This document shows, one piece after another, positions 8,507 to 16,966 of a DNA stretch of 64,000 bases (positions are counted from its first letter, which is position 1; each line of letters begins with the position of its first letter). Both the position numbers and the translations under genes were made by a program. Source of the DNA: Terrimonas sp. (lineage in GTDB: Bacteria > Bacteroidota > Bacteroidia > Chitinophagales > Chitinophagaceae). The notes under the pieces are model-generated. The model saw only the letters and a list, made by a program, of their open reading frames with translations, ran no database searches and had not been told where the DNA came from. The DNA lies in assembly GCF_003075435.1 (NCBI RefSeq), contig NZ_QCZJ01000022.1, forward strand, positions 34,083 to 98,082. Direction: 5' to 3'.

Positions 8507-9892
8507 TTATTCATCATAGCCTCTTTTCAACACAAAAACCTGGTAATACATGCCATCTCCATCCTTCACCTTACGGTTAAAGACCAGCATTTTTCCATCA
8601 TTCGACCATATAGCTGCACCGGAAGGAGCCGCATTTTTATCCGCCGCATTCAACCTGTAGGATTGATGTGTTTTAATATCGGTAATGAATACACTGTTAT
8701 CGGCTATATAAGCAATATACGTATCATCAGGACTAACATTGATCGGACCTTCTACCGAAAATTCATTAAAAGATATTTGCTGAATATCTCCTCCGTTGGG
8801 CGAAACAGAAAATACCTGAACAATGTCTTTTTCATCTTTGGTAAGAAAGAAAATCTTTGATCCGTCAGCAGCCGATTTAAGCCAGTGCCTTGGACCAACT
8901 ATACCTTTTTCTGTGTGCGTTATTCTTCTTTGTATAACACCCTGCGGAACTCCAGGTCTTGTTGTGGCTGTGCCTTCGAGCGGCTTGCCCGGAACAGCTT
9001 TAGTAATATCATCCGGGATATCTGTTACAAAAACTTCGGCTATGGTCTGCTGTTGGTTGTTCTTAACATTACCCTGGAAAGCTATTGCACGGTTTTGCCA
9101 TGTACCGTCACTTTTTTTGTACCCCTTCTTACCTACCCAGCCTTCATCAAATGCCTTATCTATTTCATCGCTGCCGGGCTCCGGGTTTTCTTTTACTTCC
9201 GCAACTACAGCCGCAAATTTTTCACCACTGTTATTGTCCATGGTTGAATCATCCCGGACATTCACTTTGCCTGGCGCCATTACGGCTATGGTACGCAAAT
9301 CTTTCACTGATGAATCTGTTTTACCGAGTTGATCAATAATATAGTCGTTATACGTAAAACATATCCATTGTCCGTCACCGCTCCAGGTATAGGCATGTGT
9401 GCCACCTCTTAAAGCGCCCGGGGTAAAAGGTGCTGTAATATCACGGCCATCCATAAAAATGGGGTCAAAGGGTTTATTAATATCAATGGCTACAGCCGTT
9501 CTTCTTGCAAAACCATATGGCTTTTTTTCATCTGCATTGCGAATGCCATGAATAAATAATACGGTATCGGCAACAGGACTAAAAGTTGCCGCGCCTACAC
9601 CGGGTCCGAATTTTGTTTGATTGGCTGTTTTGTACAATTGCTTTATTGCTCCTGTTTCCACATTCACCATTTCTATACTGCCTGTAACGCCAATACCGCC
9701 ATCATCATTCCTGGTATCGTATACAATCCATTTATCATCCGGCGAAAAAACCTGTGTTGAATTTAGAAAATGCCCGTATTTATCGTGTGTGAGCTGCGAT
9801 TCATTAAAATACATATTGCCTTCTTTTTGAGCGTTGGTACAATTAAAAAAAATAAAACAAAGCATTGCCGAGGCCAGAAATACTTTGTTCAT
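8507..9892 (-). CDS. DUF3748 (YidR-like) beta-propeller lipoprotein
   Basis: 461 residues from ATG 9892. The N-terminus MNKVFLASAMLCFIFFNC is a lipoprotein-like signal with a candidate lipidated Cys, or a Sec signal cut after NAQ. The body has TolB/WD40-like blades, seen as repeated FSPDDKWIVYDTRND, WSGDGQWICFTYND, VSPDDTYIAYIADN and WSNDGKMLVFNRKV. The segment DITAPFTPGALRGGTHAYTW matches what I recall of E. coli YidR (DUF3748). No enzymatic function is known. The upstream in-frame extension to 9994 overlaps a palindromic region and is not used. Confidence 0.8.
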   Translation of the reverse strand: MNKVFLASAMLCFIFFNCTNAQKEGNMYFNESQLTHDKYGHFLNSTQVFSPDDKWIVYDTRNDDGGIGVTGSIEMVNVETGAIKQLYKTANQTKFGPGVGAATFSPVADTVLFIHGIRNADEKKPYGFARRTAVAIDINKPFDPIFMDGRDITAPFTPGALRGGTHAYTWSGDGQWICFTYNDYIIDQLGKTDSSVKDLRTIAVMAPGKVNVRDDSTMDNNSGEKFAAVVAEVKENPEPGSDEIDKAFDEGWVGKKGYKKSDGTWQNRAIAFQGNVKNNQQQTIAEVFVTDIPDDITKAVPGKPLEGTATTRPGVPQGVIQRRITHTEKGIVGPRHWLKSAADGSKIFFLTKDEKDIVQVFSVSPNGGDIQQISFNEFSVEGPINVSPDDTYIAYIADNSVFITDIKTHQSYRLNAADKNAAPSGAAIWSNDGKMLVFNRKVKDGDGMYYQVFVLKRGYDE

Positions 9893-9979
9893 ATGGTTCT
9901 GAGGTACAATCATAACTGGTAAGCTGGCAGTGCTGCCAGTGTATAAATATACATAGAGAAAAAAGGAGGGAAATGATAC

Positions 9980-10021
9980 TGCCTTAATTGCCACGCCCTT
10001 AAGGGCGTGGCAATTAAGGCA
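9980..10021. repeat. Perfect 42-nt palindrome
   Basis: The 21 bases TGCCTTAATTGCCACGCCCTT followed at once by their exact reverse complement, centred between 10000 and 10001, with no spacer. It begins 10 bp after the stop of the UMF1 transporter gene, upstream of the DUF3748 gene, both on the minus strand. There is no T-run, so it is not a standard terminator; it may be a REP-like element or a site for a dimeric protein. Confidence 0.85.
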
Positions 10022-10030
10022 TAGAGACTT

Positions 10031-11341
10031 TTACTCTCTCCTGACCGCCTGCCTTGTATAAAACAATGCAATAAGTGCGGCGGCAAAAAATGCGATCAAT
10101 ACTAAAACTGAATTTCTTATGCTGCCGGTAAACTCCTCCAAAAAGCCAAAGGAGAATAACCCGATAACCAGGGCTATTTTTTCTGTGACATCATAAAAGC
10201 TGAAGAAGGATGTAGTATCTTTCGTTTCAGGTAAAAACTTGGAGTATGTACTGCGGCTCATGGATTGTATACCACCCATTATCAGCCCGACACATGAAGC
10301 CAGTATATAAAACTGCATTTGTGTTTGCACATAATATGCCCAGATGCAAACAGCTATCCAGATGCAAACGGTAATAATCAGCACTTGTATATTGCCAATG
10401 CGCTTTGAAAGTCTGCTCATGGCTATGGCACCTGCAATTGCAACCAACTGTATAAGAATAAGTGTAAATAACAGTTTGGGTTCATCTTCCGGGGCAGGAA
10501 AAATTTCTTTTTTACTGAATCCTGCTGCAACAAGCATAATGGTTTGCACACCCATGCTATATAAAAAGAAGGAAAGTAAAAACCGCTTCAATACCGGCAT
10601 CTGCTTTAACTGCCGGAAAACAATACCCAGCTCCTTAAAACCATTGGTAAGCACATTTTTTTTCTCCTGCCGCTCTTTTTTGCTTGGCAAGGGCAAAACA
10701 CGCAGGGTTATTTGCGCAAACCCAATCCACCATAAGCCGGTAAGCAAAAAAGAAACACGAACCGGTAAGGTTTTATCTTCTGATACAAGTCCAAAAAATG
10801 CTGGTTTTACAATTATTACGAAGCAGATAATCTGCAATAATACACTTCCGATATAACCAAGGGTATATCCCCTGGCACTTATCTTGTCCTGGTCTCCGGG
10901 TGCTGCAATATCAGGTAAATAGGAGTTATAAAATACAAGACTGCCCCAATAACCTAATGCCGCTATAGCGTAAATAATAACGCCATACTCAATTTTGTCA
11001 GGATAAAAAAAGAATAATGCAGCACATGAAACTGAGCCTACTATGGAAAAAGCGGTGAGATATACCTTTTTATTACGCCGGTAATCCGCTATGGATGACA
11101 GGATAGGTGATGAGATAGCAACAATTAAAAAAACGATGGACAGGGCATAATCCAGCAATGTTGTATTCACAAATTCCCGCCCGAAAAAATTTACTTTATG
11201 CTCGCCATTGCTATTACCTATCTGGGTAATACCAACATAATATGCCGGAAAAATGGTGGTGGTTATAACAAGATTGTAAACGCTGTTAGCCCAGTCGTAC
11301 ATGGCCCAGCCGTTTACCACTTTTTTAGATGCTGTCTGCAT
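10031..11341 (-). CDS. MFS transporter, UMF1/Atg22-like
   Basis: 436 residues, about 12 membrane helices. The N-terminus NGWAMYDWANSVYNLVITTTIFPAYY is the hallmark of the UMF1 (Atg22-like) branch of the major facilitator superfamily, and the loop DIAAPGDQDKISARGYTLGYIGS is typical too. Yeast Atg22 exports amino acids from the vacuole; the substrate of bacterial members is not established. The gene lies 15 bp after uppP on the same strand, so the two may be cotranscribed. The product ends in a basic tail (TRQAVRRE). Confidence 0.9.
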   Translation of the reverse strand: MQTASKKVVNGWAMYDWANSVYNLVITTTIFPAYYVGITQIGNSNGEHKVNFFGREFVNTTLLDYALSIVFLIVAISSPILSSIADYRRNKKVYLTAFSIVGSVSCAALFFFYPDKIEYGVIIYAIAALGYWGSLVFYNSYLPDIAAPGDQDKISARGYTLGYIGSVLLQIICFVIIVKPAFFGLVSEDKTLPVRVSFLLTGLWWIGFAQITLRVLPLPSKKERQEKKNVLTNGFKELGIVFRQLKQMPVLKRFLLSFFLYSMGVQTIMLVAAGFSKKEIFPAPEDEPKLLFTLILIQLVAIAGAIAMSRLSKRIGNIQVLIITVCIWIAVCIWAYYVQTQMQFYILASCVGLIMGGIQSMSRSTYSKFLPETKDTTSFFSFYDVTEKIALVIGLFSFGFLEEFTGSIRNSVLVLIAFFAAALIALFYTRQAVRRE

Positions 11342-11356
11342 GCAAAAGGATTGATA

Positions 11357-12178
11357 CTATTTCAGGTATCCCGCATAAACCAGGATAAGCAAAATTGCTC
11401 CCGCAATAATACGGTAAATACCGAATAGTTTAAATCCGTGTTTTTGGAGGTAGCCGATAAAAAATTTTATGGCAAGTATGGCAACTATAAATGCTACCAC
11501 ATTACCAATAATGAAAGCCTGTGTATTGGCTGCATTACTGAATACGATATCAACCCCTTTTACTTCTCCCTGGGGGGTTGAATATTTTTTAAGAAACAGC
11601 TTATATGCCGTTGCCGCAAACATGGTAGGTACGGCAAGAAAGAAAGAAAATTCCGCGGCAAGCGTTCGGGTAAGTTTTTGCTGCATACCACCAATAATAC
11701 TGGCAGCGCTGCGGCTCACGCCCGGTATCATTGCTATGCATTGCCACAATCCTGTTATAAATGCGTTTTTATAGGTGATGTCTTTATCGTGTGCTATGGT
11801 TGGATTTTTAAAAAACCTGTCAACATACAGCAGCACTATACCTCCAAGTAATAGTGTAATGGCCACGGTGGTCGGGCTTTCCAGCAGTTCATCAATTTTA
11901 TCCGATAATAATTTGCCCAATACCAGGGCCGGAATAACTGCAATGATCAGTTTTACATAAAACTGCCATTTGCTGAAATCAAAAAATTTTCTCCAATATA
12001 AAACCACCACAGATAATATTGCTCCTAACTGAATAGCTATTTCAAAAATCTTGGTAAAATCGCTATCGGAAATGCCCATTAAAGAGCTGGCTATTATCAT
12101 GTGCCCGGTTGATGAAACGGGAAGAAATTCGGTAAGCCCTTCAATTATTGCGATTATGATTGCCTGTACTATACTCAT
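11357..12178 (-). CDS. uppP: Undecaprenyl-diphosphatase
   Basis: 273-residue polytopic inner-membrane enzyme that recycles the C55 lipid carrier for peptidoglycan and other surface polymers by dephosphorylating undecaprenyl diphosphate. Both family signatures are intact: EGLTEFLPVSSTGHMI near the N-terminus and PGVSRSAASIIGGM near residue 160-173, with their catalytic Glu, Ser/His and Arg residues. It precedes the UMF1 transporter by 15 bp and follows the DUF3098 gene, from which it is separated by a strong terminator, so it should have its own promoter in 12179-12211. Confidence 0.95.
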   Translation of the reverse strand: MSIVQAIIIAIIEGLTEFLPVSSTGHMIIASSLMGISDSDFTKIFEIAIQLGAILSVVVLYWRKFFDFSKWQFYVKLIIAVIPALVLGKLLSDKIDELLESPTTVAITLLLGGIVLLYVDRFFKNPTIAHDKDITYKNAFITGLWQCIAMIPGVSRSAASIIGGMQQKLTRTLAAEFSFFLAVPTMFAATAYKLFLKKYSTPQGEVKGVDIVFSNAANTQAFIIGNVVAFIVAILAIKFFIGYLQKHGFKLFGIYRIIAGAILLILVYAGYLK

Positions 12179-12211
12179 GCTCTATTCATTTTAAAGCAGG
12201 AAAGCCTTTTT

Positions 12212-12243
12212 AAAAAAATGCGATGGGAGGCTCCATCGCATTT
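12212..12243 (-). terminator. Intrinsic terminator of the DUF3098 gene
   Basis: Read on the minus strand: an 11-bp perfect stem (AAATGCGATGG / CCATCGCATTT, 12233-12243 with 12216-12226), six-base loop, then a run of seven T. It lies 23 bp after the DUF3098 stop and should uncouple that gene from uppP. Confidence 0.85.
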
Positions 12244-12265
12244 CAATAACTATTTTTCAGCGTTT

Positions 12266-12514
12266 TTATTTTTCAGAAGCCTTAGGTTTACGCATAATAG
12301 CGTACACTTCAATCATTAAGCCAATCATTAATAGTATTGGCGCCACAGTAATACGTGTTTTACTATATACCTGGTTATAATCAAAAACCTTCGGATCGTC
12401 ACTTTTTCCCCCTGCCATCAGCAATAAACCTATAGCCATTACCACACCGCCTATAGCCATCCACATATAATTCTGCTTATTGAATAAAGTGCCTGTGGCT
12501 TTCTTATCTGTCAT
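12266..12514 (-). CDS. DUF3098 small membrane protein
   Basis: 82 residues with two membrane helices (MWMAIGGVVMAIGLLLMAGG and ITVAPILLMIGLMIEVYAIM) and a short loop between them (KSDDPKVFDYNQVYSKTR). This is the DUF3098 family, which in Bacteroidota is commonly found next to uppP and often ftsX; the function is unknown. Neighbourhood suggests an envelope or division role, but that is inference. The gene ends at a strong terminator. Confidence 0.85.
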   Translation of the reverse strand: MTDKKATGTLFNKQNYMWMAIGGVVMAIGLLLMAGGKSDDPKVFDYNQVYSKTRITVAPILLMIGLMIEVYAIMRKPKASEK

Positions 12515-12742
12515 ATATGCAAAATATTAAGGCTGCAAGATAAGCAAACAAAGGGTTTTTATCATACAAAATTTATATTTAACACCCCTGTTGCAGGCAG
12601 GGCTGATAGGGCGATATCTTGCAGTAACATTGTGCATAACCGGCGACACAAAAGCCCCGGGACCATTGTTTTTCACAACATGTTAGTAGTTTCATACTGC
12701 ATTTTTGACTAATATCATTTAGGTTTGTAAAAATTCATTTCT

Positions 12743-13876
12743 ATGAGTGACGTGCTGCACATCACTGATTTCCTTGACCCGGTTAACCGGCATTATTTAT
12801 CCCACGATGAGGGTTATGCAGATGGACAGATCGGCAGCATTATTGAAGCGTACGAAGAAACGATACCCGATTTAAGCAATGCAGATATTGTTTTGGTAGG
12901 CTGCGGAGAGCAGCGGGGAGATGGCTCGGGCGTATACTCACTTGCGCCTGATGTAATACGCGGACAGTTTTACAATTTATATTACTGGCATAAAGAAGTA
13001 AAAATTGCAGATGTAGGCAATATAAAATGTGGCGCGTCTTTAACAGATACCTATGCGGCATTGCGCACGGTTATAACTGAATTATTGGGTATCGGCAAGA
13101 AGGTAGTCATTCTCGGTGGCAGTCACGACCTTACCCTTGCACAATACGATGCCTATAAATGGCTGAACCGGATTATAGAAACAACGGTGGTAGATGCAGT
13201 GATTGATTTGTATATGGACAGTCCGCTGACGAGCAAAAACTTCCTGATGGAAATGCTTACCGGAGAACCTAATTTCATGCGCCACTATAATCACATTGCT
13301 TTTCAAAGCTATTTTGTAAACCCCAATATGCTTGAAACAATGGATAAGCTGCGTTTTGACTGCTACAGGCTTGGTGTGGTGAGAGAGCATATTGACGAAA
13401 TGGAGCCTGTGCTTCGCAACAGCGACCTGCTTAGCTTTGACATTAGTGCTATACAGCGTGCTGCCGCTCCTTCAAACTATCTTTCTCCTAACGGGTTAGA
13501 CGGGGAAGATGCCTGCCAGTTAAGCCGTTTTGCAGGTATGAGCCCGGCTTTAAGCACTTTTGGCATTTATGGATATACTGTTGAGAACGACATTCAGCAG
13601 CTTACCGCAAAGCAGATCGCTCAAATGCTTTGGTATTTTGTAGATGGTATCTGGCAGGGCAAGCACGAAGCTATGCTGGCACAACGTGATAACTTTATTG
13701 AATACAATACCGCGTTCGCGGAAATAGATACCGTGTTTCTGCAAAGCAAAAAAACCGGCAGGTGGTGGATGCAGTTGCCGGACAAATCTTATATAGCCTG
13801 CTCTTACCAGGATTATATACAGGCCAGCAGCAATGGAATTCCCGAACGCTGGTTAAGAGCACAGGAAAGGAGTTAA
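12743..13876 (+). CDS. Arginase/ureohydrolase-fold protein with altered metal site
   Basis: 377 residues with the ureohydrolase fold. The first metal-ligand motif GGSHD (about residue 122-126) is present. The second, normally D-A-H-x-D, reads DLYMD (about 155), so the His is Tyr. The third, normally D-x-D, reads SFDIS (about 229-233), so the second Asp is Ser. About four of six ligands remain. A C-terminal extension (WWMQLPDKSYIACSYQDYIQ) is beyond the usual enzyme. Arginases and formimidoylglutamases release urea or formamide through a Mn2 site; loss of two ligands makes that doubtful here. I recall similar proteins elsewhere in the phylum, so it is probably not a decaying gene. A TAGGTTTG -7 box lies at 12720-12727. 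Confidence 0.75.
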   Translation: MSDVLHITDFLDPVNRHYLSHDEGYADGQIGSIIEAYEETIPDLSNADIVLVGCGEQRGDGSGVYSLAPDVIRGQFYNLYYWHKEVKIADVGNIKCGASLTDTYAALRTVITELLGIGKKVVILGGSHDLTLAQYDAYKWLNRIIETTVVDAVIDLYMDSPLTSKNFLMEMLTGEPNFMRHYNHIAFQSYFVNPNMLETMDKLRFDCYRLGVVREHIDEMEPVLRNSDLLSFDISAIQRAAAPSNYLSPNGLDGEDACQLSRFAGMSPALSTFGIYGYTVENDIQQLTAKQIAQMLWYFVDGIWQGKHEAMLAQRDNFIEYNTAFAEIDTVFLQSKKTGRWWMQLPDKSYIACSYQDYIQASSNGIPERWLRAQERS

Positions 13877-13917
13877 GCGTTATTTATTATTACCTTCGGC
13901 ATTAATTGTGTTAATTG

Positions 13918-15264
13918 ATGCAAATACCTGTTAAAAATCTTACAACTATTTTTTCGCTGGTTGCCTTTGTGCAGCTTTTTGCCTCCTGCTCTGCTTCTAA
14001 AAATATTCAGCGTTTTGCAAGCACTAATCTTATTTCCGATTCTGTGCTGATGGATGCGCATATAGGCATCGCCGTTGTAGATGCGGAAACAAATAAACCT
14101 GTATATACTTATAACAGCAATAAATTTTTTATTCCTGCCAGCAACACAAAGATCATTACATTATATGCCGGCTTAAAATATCTTAAAGATAGTTTGCCGG
14201 GCATACGGTATGAAGAGCGTGCTGATTCCATTATACTTTCACCCACAGGCGACCCTGGTTTTCTTCACCCGGATTTTACGAAGCAACCCGTGTTTGATTT
14301 TTTGAAGAAACAAACCAAACCCATTGCCATAACCACTACCAACTGGAAAACGGATGCTTATGGTGAAGGCTGGATGTGGGATGATTACAGCAGCGGCTAT
14401 ATGGCGGAACGAAGCCCTTTCCCTGTTTATGGCAATGTAATACGGTGGACACAGGTCAGGGATTCCGGAAGTATTTCGGCGCTTGCGCGGCAGGAAGCAT
14501 TTATATATTCAGACCCTGACATTAACTGGAAAGTAAACTTCAGCTCAGATACCGGCGCGCTAACGTTTTCGGCTCAACGATTTCAAACATCCAATACCTT
14601 TTTTATAACACAGGGTAAGGAGCCAAATGTAACACTTGAAGTTCCTTTTATAACGTATGGGTTAACCAGCGGATTGGAACTGCTGAAAGACAGTTTACTA
14701 AAAACAATAGATACAACCTCAACCCCGGTAAATGCCAAAGGCATTATTTATTCGCAGCCGGTTGATTCTCTTTTTAAATTGATGATGTACCGGAGCGATA
14801 ATTTTTTTGCAGAGCAAACATTAATGATGGTTTCCGGTGAACGATATGGCGTGATAAATGAAAAGAAGTTAATAGCAGATCTCTTACAAAACGATTTAAA
14901 GGAATTTCCACAGGCCCCTGTTTGGGTTGATGGCAGCGGATTAAGCCGCTATAATTTATTTACGCCTGAAGATTATATATGGCTGCTCAATAAATTAAAA
15001 AACGAATTCGGACTGGAGCGCCTCAAAAAAATATTACCTACCGGCGGCACCGGCACCTTGCTGAATTATTATAAAAACGACAGCACATTCATTTTCGCGA
15101 AAACAGGCACACTGTCAGGTGTTGTTGCTCTCAGCGGGTATTTGTATGGAAAAAGCGGAAAGCTGATGCTGTTTTCCGTACTGGTAAATAATCATACACA
15201 AGCCGCCTGGAAAATAAGAAGAAAGGTTGAGGTATTTTTGGAGAAGGTGAGAGCGGAAAATTGA
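13918..15264 (+). CDS. dacB: D-alanyl-D-alanine carboxypeptidase/endopeptidase, PBP4 (DacB) type
   Basis: 448 residues. The lipoprotein-like signal VQLFASC near residues 22-28 suggests a periplasm-facing lipoprotein. Class C low-molecular-mass PBP motifs are all present: PASNTKIIT (SxxK, nucleophile Ser, about residue 77), YRSDNFFAEQ (SxN) and KTGTLSG (KTG). The family trims pentapeptides and cleaves cross-links in peptidoglycan. The ATG at 13918 directly follows an in-frame TTG at 13915; ATG is preferred. It lies 42 bp after the arginase-like gene, on the same strand, so cotranscription is possible. Confidence 0.9.
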   Translation: MQIPVKNLTTIFSLVAFVQLFASCSASKNIQRFASTNLISDSVLMDAHIGIAVVDAETNKPVYTYNSNKFFIPASNTKIITLYAGLKYLKDSLPGIRYEERADSIILSPTGDPGFLHPDFTKQPVFDFLKKQTKPIAITTTNWKTDAYGEGWMWDDYSSGYMAERSPFPVYGNVIRWTQVRDSGSISALARQEAFIYSDPDINWKVNFSSDTGALTFSAQRFQTSNTFFITQGKEPNVTLEVPFITYGLTSGLELLKDSLLKTIDTTSTPVNAKGIIYSQPVDSLFKLMMYRSDNFFAEQTLMMVSGERYGVINEKKLIADLLQNDLKEFPQAPVWVDGSGLSRYNLFTPEDYIWLLNKLKNEFGLERLKKILPTGGTGTLLNYYKNDSTFIFAKTGTLSGVVALSGYLYGKSGKLMLFSVLVNNHTQAAWKIRRKVEVFLEKVRAEN

Positions 15265-15297
15265 GTTAGGGCTGATCATGTTTCAGTATGTGATTTT

Positions 15298-15314
15298 TGC
15301 TTTTACAAAAAGCA
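15298..15314. terminator. Small hairpin between convergent dacB and nadR
   Basis: TGCTTTT and AAAAGCA with a three-base loop, rich in T on either strand, ending 4 bp before the nadR stop. It could end transcription from both sides. The stem is short. Confidence 0.4.
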
Positions 15315-15317
15315 GCG

Positions 15318-16283
15318 TTAGTTTATTATCTTATCTATTACTTCCTTTACCTTCCGCTCCCGGGCTTCATAACTCCCCGAGATCAATACATATTCAATCT
15401 TTCTCTTCTCCAGCTCTTTCCTGAAAATTTGCATCATTTCTTTCCTGTGGTGTCCCTGATCGCGGAGGGGGTCGGCAATCCAGGGTATGTCAATATCAAG
15501 CAGAAAATACAGGTCGTAGGTAGTTTGTTCTTCAAACTCATAAATCTCACGTGGTACTTTGCCAAGATAATGTTGCGAATAGATTTGCGTGGTAATAGCG
15601 TCAGTATCGCAGAATAATAATTTATTGGCTGTTTTTAATTTCTCCTCAATGTATTGGTGTTGCAGGTTACCGATAGCTATAATTTCTTTCTCTCTAAAAT
15701 TATTAGATATTAAAATATCTCTTGCGGCTTCAGGCACAAATTCGGTATTGTAATGTGCTGCCATTTTTTTTGCCAGGGTTGATTTACCCGTACTTTCAGG
15801 CCCGTAAAAACAAATCTTCTTTACAAAATATGGTTGTATATGCGCGGGAATATATTGCCAGTTGGTTAAGGGTTTACTTCGTATAGCTGTTGCCGATATT
15901 GGAACGGATATTCTTTCCTTATCAAACATGATATGCTCTGCTGCAAGGTTCGCTGCAAACGCTTCTCCATAAAGTTCTGAGCTGATCAATGCGTCTATCC
16001 GTGGATAAACATCATTCATTTTTTCCGCCCATACTGCCGTGCGTTCTGCTAACGGCAGTTGTTCATTATCAAAATCATCTTTAATCATACGGGGAAGTAT
16101 GGCAGGATTACTGTTGAATTGTTCCTTTATCCAGTTAAAGCGCAATTGCGGATCAATAGGATCAGTATCGGCAAAACTCATAGAAACAATCAACTCATCA
16201 CATTGTGAAACAGCAAATTCAATCAATGCGATATGACCTTTATGCAGGGGCATGAATTTCCCTATTACTAATCCTCTTTTCAT
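15318..16283 (-). CDS. nadR: NadR-like bifunctional NMN adenylyltransferase / ribosylnicotinamide kinase
   Basis: 321 residues from ATG 16283 (MKRGLVIGKFMPLHKGH). The N-terminal half is a nucleotidyltransferase with the KFMPLHKGH motif and the ISATAIRSKP segment typical of NMNATs. The C-terminal half is a P-loop kinase with GPESTGKSTLAKKMA (about residues 162-176). Together they phosphorylate nicotinamide riboside and adenylate the product to NAD in the cytoplasm. There is no HTH domain, unlike enterobacterial NadR, so it is not expected to be a repressor. The start overlaps the pnuC stop as ATGA, so translation is probably coupled to the transporter. Confidence 0.9.
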   Translation of the reverse strand: MKRGLVIGKFMPLHKGHIALIEFAVSQCDELIVSMSFADTDPIDPQLRFNWIKEQFNSNPAILPRMIKDDFDNEQLPLAERTAVWAEKMNDVYPRIDALISSELYGEAFAANLAAEHIMFDKERISVPISATAIRSKPLTNWQYIPAHIQPYFVKKICFYGPESTGKSTLAKKMAAHYNTEFVPEAARDILISNNFREKEIIAIGNLQHQYIEEKLKTANKLLFCDTDAITTQIYSQHYLGKVPREIYEFEEQTTYDLYFLLDIDIPWIADPLRDQGHHRKEMMQIFRKELEKRKIEYVLISGSYEARERKVKEVIDKIIN

Positions 16284-16948
16284 GGGGTCTGCCTGGTGTA
16301 AGATTTGTATTCTCTTATCCAGTGCCACAAACCAAAGGCTGCAATACCACAAAATACCAGGTACTCAAAACTGTAGAATTTTATGCCCTTTATATAGTAC
16401 AGAAATGTAGCTACAATATCCACTATAATCCATATCACCCAGCATTCTATTTTCTTTTGTATCATGTAAAAAGTGGTAATTATGCTCATTACCATGATAA
16501 ATGAATCTACGTATGGATAAGCGCTGGGCATGCTGAATACCAGGGGAAACCATTCATGCAGGCGGCTGGCAAAATTACCAAGCAGCAAGGTGCCGGCAAT
16601 GGTAGTTGCAATGGTAAATATTAACTGAGATCGTTTCATATAACTAACTTTCAGCTCATCTTTCCTGTCGGCTTCTTCCGGTTTGGGGTGGCTCCACCGC
16701 CACCAACCCATAATATTGGTAATAAAGAAGAAAGCCTGCAAAAACATATCCGGATACAATTGCACCTGGTAGTATAATATGAACGAGAGGATAACATTGA
16801 TGATGCCTACAGGCCAGCTCCATATATGCGCTTTGGCAGAGAGCCAAACTGCTACCAGTCCGCTCAGTACACCAAAAAACTCTATATAACTCATGGAGTA
16901 ACCCAGCAGGTTGAAAAACTCGTTGTTTACGTTGAACAGTTCTTTCAA
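16280..16948 (-). CDS. pnuC: PnuC-family nicotinamide riboside transporter
   Basis: 222 residues, about seven membrane helices, with the PnuC features SAKAHIWSWPVGIINVILSF, FFITNIMGWWRW and the C-terminal CWVIWIIVDIVATFLYYIKG. PnuC carriers move vitamin precursors by facilitated diffusion, with trapping by phosphorylation. The overlapping partner nadR is a ribosylnicotinamide kinase, so the substrate is probably nicotinamide riboside and not thiamin. It lies 18 bp after mqnD on the same strand. Confidence 0.92.
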   Translation of the reverse strand: MKELFNVNNEFFNLLGYSMSYIEFFGVLSGLVAVWLSAKAHIWSWPVGIINVILSFILYYQVQLYPDMFLQAFFFITNIMGWWRWSHPKPEEADRKDELKVSYMKRSQLIFTIATTIAGTLLLGNFASRLHEWFPLVFSMPSAYPYVDSFIMVMSIITTFYMIQKKIECWVIWIIVDIVATFLYYIKGIKFYSFEYLVFCGIAAFGLWHWIREYKSYTRQTP

Positions 16949-16966
16949 AATAATTGCATTTACAGG

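Noticed and set aside
8823..9332. Plus-strand ORF of 169 codons in the DUF3748 gene
   Set aside because: Antisense frame of a beta-propeller gene with clear blades; no motif of its own.
16949..16966. Riboswitch upstream of pnuC
   Set aside because: Only 18 bases separate mqnD and pnuC, too few for a TPP or NAD riboswitch.
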